A program made the translations under genes and the position numbers. From assembly GCA_008015835.1 (NCBI GenBank), contig SSGH01000003.1, positions 80,214 to 144,213 on the forward strand: a stretch of DNA of 64,000 nucleotides, read 5' to 3'. Of the stretch, positions 62,041 to 64,000 are shown in pieces; position 1 is the first letter of the stretch, and each line of letters starts with the position of its first letter. Source of the stretch: Lysobacter sp. GTDB taxonomy: Bacteria; Pseudomonadota; Gammaproteobacteria; Xanthomonadales; Xanthomonadaceae. The notes under the pieces were generated by a model, which worked only from the letters and a program-made list of their open reading frames with translations, did no database searches and was not told the origin of the DNA.

Positions 62041-63324
62041 ATGGAACCCCTGGACACCCTGCTGCGTTGGCTGCGCCGCACCCTCGAAACCCTCGGGGAT
62101 CGCGCGCGCGCGCGCACCTTTTTCCGGTTCCTGCTGGGGCGTTTCCTCGACGACCGCCTGTTCCAAGTCGCCGGCGCGTTGTCGTTCACCACCGCCTTCG
62201 CCTTGGTGCCGTTGAGCATGGTGGTGTTCGGCGTGCTCTCGGCGTTCCCGGTGTACGAGCAGTGGAGCGACCAGCTCAGCCACTACATTTTCGCGAATTT
62301 CGTGCCCTCGTCCGCGCGCGAGGTCGAGTCGTATCTGCGCGAGCTGTCGAAGAACACCGGCCAGCTCACCGCGGTCGGCGTGATCGTGCTGGTGGTGTCG
62401 CTGTTGATCACGCTCAACGGCATCGAGGCCGCGTTCAACCGGATTTGGCGCGTGCCCACCGCGCGCCCGAAATTCAGCCGTTTTCTGATGTATTGGACGG
62501 TGTTGACCTTCGGCGCGCTGCTCGCCGCCGCCAGCCTCGCGCTGTCCGCGCGCTTCTTCGCGTTAGCGGTGTTCAGCACCGTGCCCGGGCAATGGCTGGA
62601 AACGTGGCTGCTGCGAATGAGCCCGATCCTGATCGAATGGTTGGCGCTCACCTTGGTCTATCGCGTGGTGCCGCATCGCACCATCCAATGGCGTTTCGCG
62701 ATGATCGGCGCCGCGCTCGCCGCGATCATGATCGAAGCGGTGAAATGGGGCGTCGGCCTGTATCTCGGCGGGTTCGCCACATACCAGAAAATCTACGGCG
62801 CGTTGGCGCTGATCCCGATTTTCATGGGTTGGATCTACTTCAGTTGGATCGCGATTCTGCTCGGCGCGTCGTTAGCGTCGTCGCTGTCGGCGTTCCGTTA
62901 TCAGCCGGCGTCGCAGCGTCTGCCGATCGGCTACGAACTCTACGGGTTGCTGCGATTGATCGGCCGCTTCCAAGAAGCGCGCGGCGAGGGCAAGGGCTTG
63001 CACCTCGACGATATTCGCCGGCTGGAGCCGATGCTGACCGACGCCCTCGTGCAGCAGATGCTCAGCCAACTCAGTGAGGCGCGCGTGCTCAGCCGCGCCG
63101 AATCCGGCGAATGGCTGCTCGCGCGCGATCTCGACGACGTGTCGCTGGCCGATCTGTACGAAACCTGCCATCTGCGCATTCCCATCGCCGAGGCTTGGCT
63201 CCCGGCGCGCGACGACGCGTTGGGCGAGGCCGCCGTCGCGGCGCTGGACGATCTGCGCGTGCCGCTGCGCGATCTGCTGCGCCGGCCGGTCGCCGAGGTC
63301 TATCGCAAGGACTCTTCCGCATGA
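62041..63324 (+). CDS. YihY/virulence factor BrkB family membrane protein
   Basis: 427 residues. The first 290 residues hold six membrane helices with the conserved pieces ALSFTTAFALVPLSMVVFG, LLITLNGIEAAFNRIWRV and IPIFMGWIYFSWIAILLGA of the YihY (formerly called RNase BN) family. The C-terminal 130 residues form a soluble winged-helix-like part (RLEPMLTDALVQQMLSQL), seen in longer members. Its role is unclear; the nuclease label is historical. The stop overlaps the next start as ATGA. It diverges from wrbA. Confidence 0.88.
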   Translation: MEPLDTLLRWLRRTLETLGDRARARTFFRFLLGRFLDDRLFQVAGALSFTTAFALVPLSMVVFGVLSAFPVYEQWSDQLSHYIFANFVPSSAREVESYLRELSKNTGQLTAVGVIVLVVSLLITLNGIEAAFNRIWRVPTARPKFSRFLMYWTVLTFGALLAAASLALSARFFALAVFSTVPGQWLETWLLRMSPILIEWLALTLVYRVVPHRTIQWRFAMIGAALAAIMIEAVKWGVGLYLGGFATYQKIYGALALIPIFMGWIYFSWIAILLGASLASSLSAFRYQPASQRLPIGYELYGLLRLIGRFQEARGEGKGLHLDDIRRLEPMLTDALVQQMLSQLSEARVLSRAESGEWLLARDLDDVSLADLYETCHLRIPIAEAWLPARDDALGEAAVAALDDLRVPLRDLLRRPVAEVYRKDSSA

Positions 63325-63995
63325 AACGTCTTCTCTGCGTCGCGCTGCTCGCGACGATCGCGATCGTCGGTTGCGAGCGCGCCGCCGCACCCGCAGCGCC
63401 CACGGCGAAACCCGCCGAAGCGCCGGCCGCCGACGCCGCGCCTGCCGAGCCTGCGCCCGATACGTCGGCGGAGCCGCAAACCGATGACGTCATCGCCGAC
63501 ACCGCCGATGCCGTCGGCCAGACACCGACCCTGCGTGTCGCCTTGCTCGACGGCGGCGACTACGACTTGGCGAGCCGTCGCGGCCGTTGGGTGGTGCTGA
63601 ATTTCTGGGCGACATGGTGCAAACCCTGTCTCAAAGAAATGCCGGACCTGGATGCGTTCGACGCCGCGCGCGACGATGTGGAAGTCGTCGGCCTCGCGTA
63701 CGAGGAAATCGAGCCGCAGGACATGCGCGCGTTTCTGAAGCGTCGCCCGGTGAAGTACGCCATCGCGATCGTCGATGTGTACGACCCGCCGCCAGCGTTC
63801 GGTACGCCGCGCGGCTTGCCGATGACGTATTTGATCGCGCCCGACGGCCGCGTCGCGCGGCGCTTTCTGGGGCCGGTGACCTCAGCCGATCTGGGGGCCG
63901 CGATCTCCGAACATTCGGGCAAGACGGAGGCGGGCGCGAAAAAAGACAGCGCGCCGAAAGCGAGTGCGACGAACCCCGACGCGAAGTCGGGATGA
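63321..63995 (+). CDS. TlpA-like lipoprotein thioredoxin
   Basis: 224 residues. A lipoprotein signal with lipobox IVGC (C17) anchors it to a membrane in the periplasm. A Pro/Ala-rich linker (about 20-55) precedes the thioredoxin-like fold with active site W-C100-K-P-C103 (ATWCKPCLKEMPDL) and the cis-Pro region GLPMTYLI. It likely reduces or oxidises disulfides of exported proteins. The ATG overlaps the YihY-type stop (ATGA), so the pair is coupled. The gene ends just before the window edge, complete. Confidence 0.85.
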   Translation: MKRLLCVALLATIAIVGCERAAAPAAPTAKPAEAPAADAAPAEPAPDTSAEPQTDDVIADTADAVGQTPTLRVALLDGGDYDLASRRGRWVVLNFWATWCKPCLKEMPDLDAFDAARDDVEVVGLAYEEIEPQDMRAFLKRRPVKYAIAIVDVYDPPPAFGTPRGLPMTYLIAPDGRVARRFLGPVTSADLGAAISEHSGKTEAGAKKDSAPKASATNPDAKSG

Positions 63996-64000
63996 TGCGC

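Overview
The window looks like a chromosomal segment of a high-GC gammaproteobacterium of the Lysobacteraceae/Xanthomonadaceae, probably Lysobacter or a close relative. The reasons are the very GC-rich coding sequence, several TonB-dependent receptors, a SufT/MIP18 protein, a K+-independent type membrane pyrophosphatase, and a large block of secreted peptidases that includes a close homologue of the Lysobacter/Achromobacter lysyl endopeptidase. The genus is inferred from protein style only. I saw no rRNA, tRNA, CRISPR array, insertion sequence or phage gene.

Layout. (1) 1-7.6 kb: a winged-helix/transmembrane/TolB-propeller regulator, an AraC-type regulator with repeated motifs upstream, and a large TonB-dependent receptor. 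(2) 7.7-19.7 kb: mostly housekeeping genes. These are an Asp/Asn beta-hydroxylase-like protein, soluble pyrophosphatase (ppa), a lipoprotein hydrolase, a membrane pyrophosphatase fused to an OmpA-like domain (hppA), an esterase, an ECF sigma operon whose first three genes are joined by ATGA overlaps, a DRRGD-repeat protein, and the transhydrogenase genes pntA2-pntB without a pntA1 beside them. (3) 19.7-21.9 kb: an AT-rich two-gene island of unknown function, followed by three REP-like GTAG hairpins. (4) 22-32.5 kb: membrane and PH-like proteins, a CREST/ceramidase-like protein, a cluster of small unknown genes, a TPR protein, a second TonB-dependent receptor and sufT. (5) 32.9-60.1 kb: the exoprotein block. 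It holds two tandem M4 metallopeptidases, an M28 aminopeptidase, two S8 subtilases, a lysyl-endopeptidase-like S1 peptidase and three paralogues of an uncharacterised secreted family. A TonB receptor plus DUF4097-like pair sits inside it. (6) 60.2-64 kb: a single-domain asparaginase-like protein, a DUF2069 protein, wrbA, a YihY-family protein and a TlpA-like lipoprotein thioredoxin.

How the genes work together. The exoprotein genes are all on the + strand, are mostly separate transcription units ending in similar CCCCGG/CCGGGG hairpins, and encode Sec-type signal peptides. Catalytic domains from unrelated families carry the same C-terminal modules (PPC, proprotein-convertase P-domain, FN3, PKD, a carboxypeptidase-regulatory-like domain). 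These modules are nearly identical at nucleotide level between some neighbours, which points to recent duplication or gene conversion. Together they would form a secreted digestive set with endo-, Lys-specific and amino-peptidase activities, with TonB receptors available for nutrient or metal uptake.

Most interesting: the AT-rich two-gene island (possible defence-type pair), the three-member secreted family of unknown function, the shared-module homogenisation, the pyrophosphatase-OmpA fusion, and 15-bp tandem repeats straddling gene ends at three loci.
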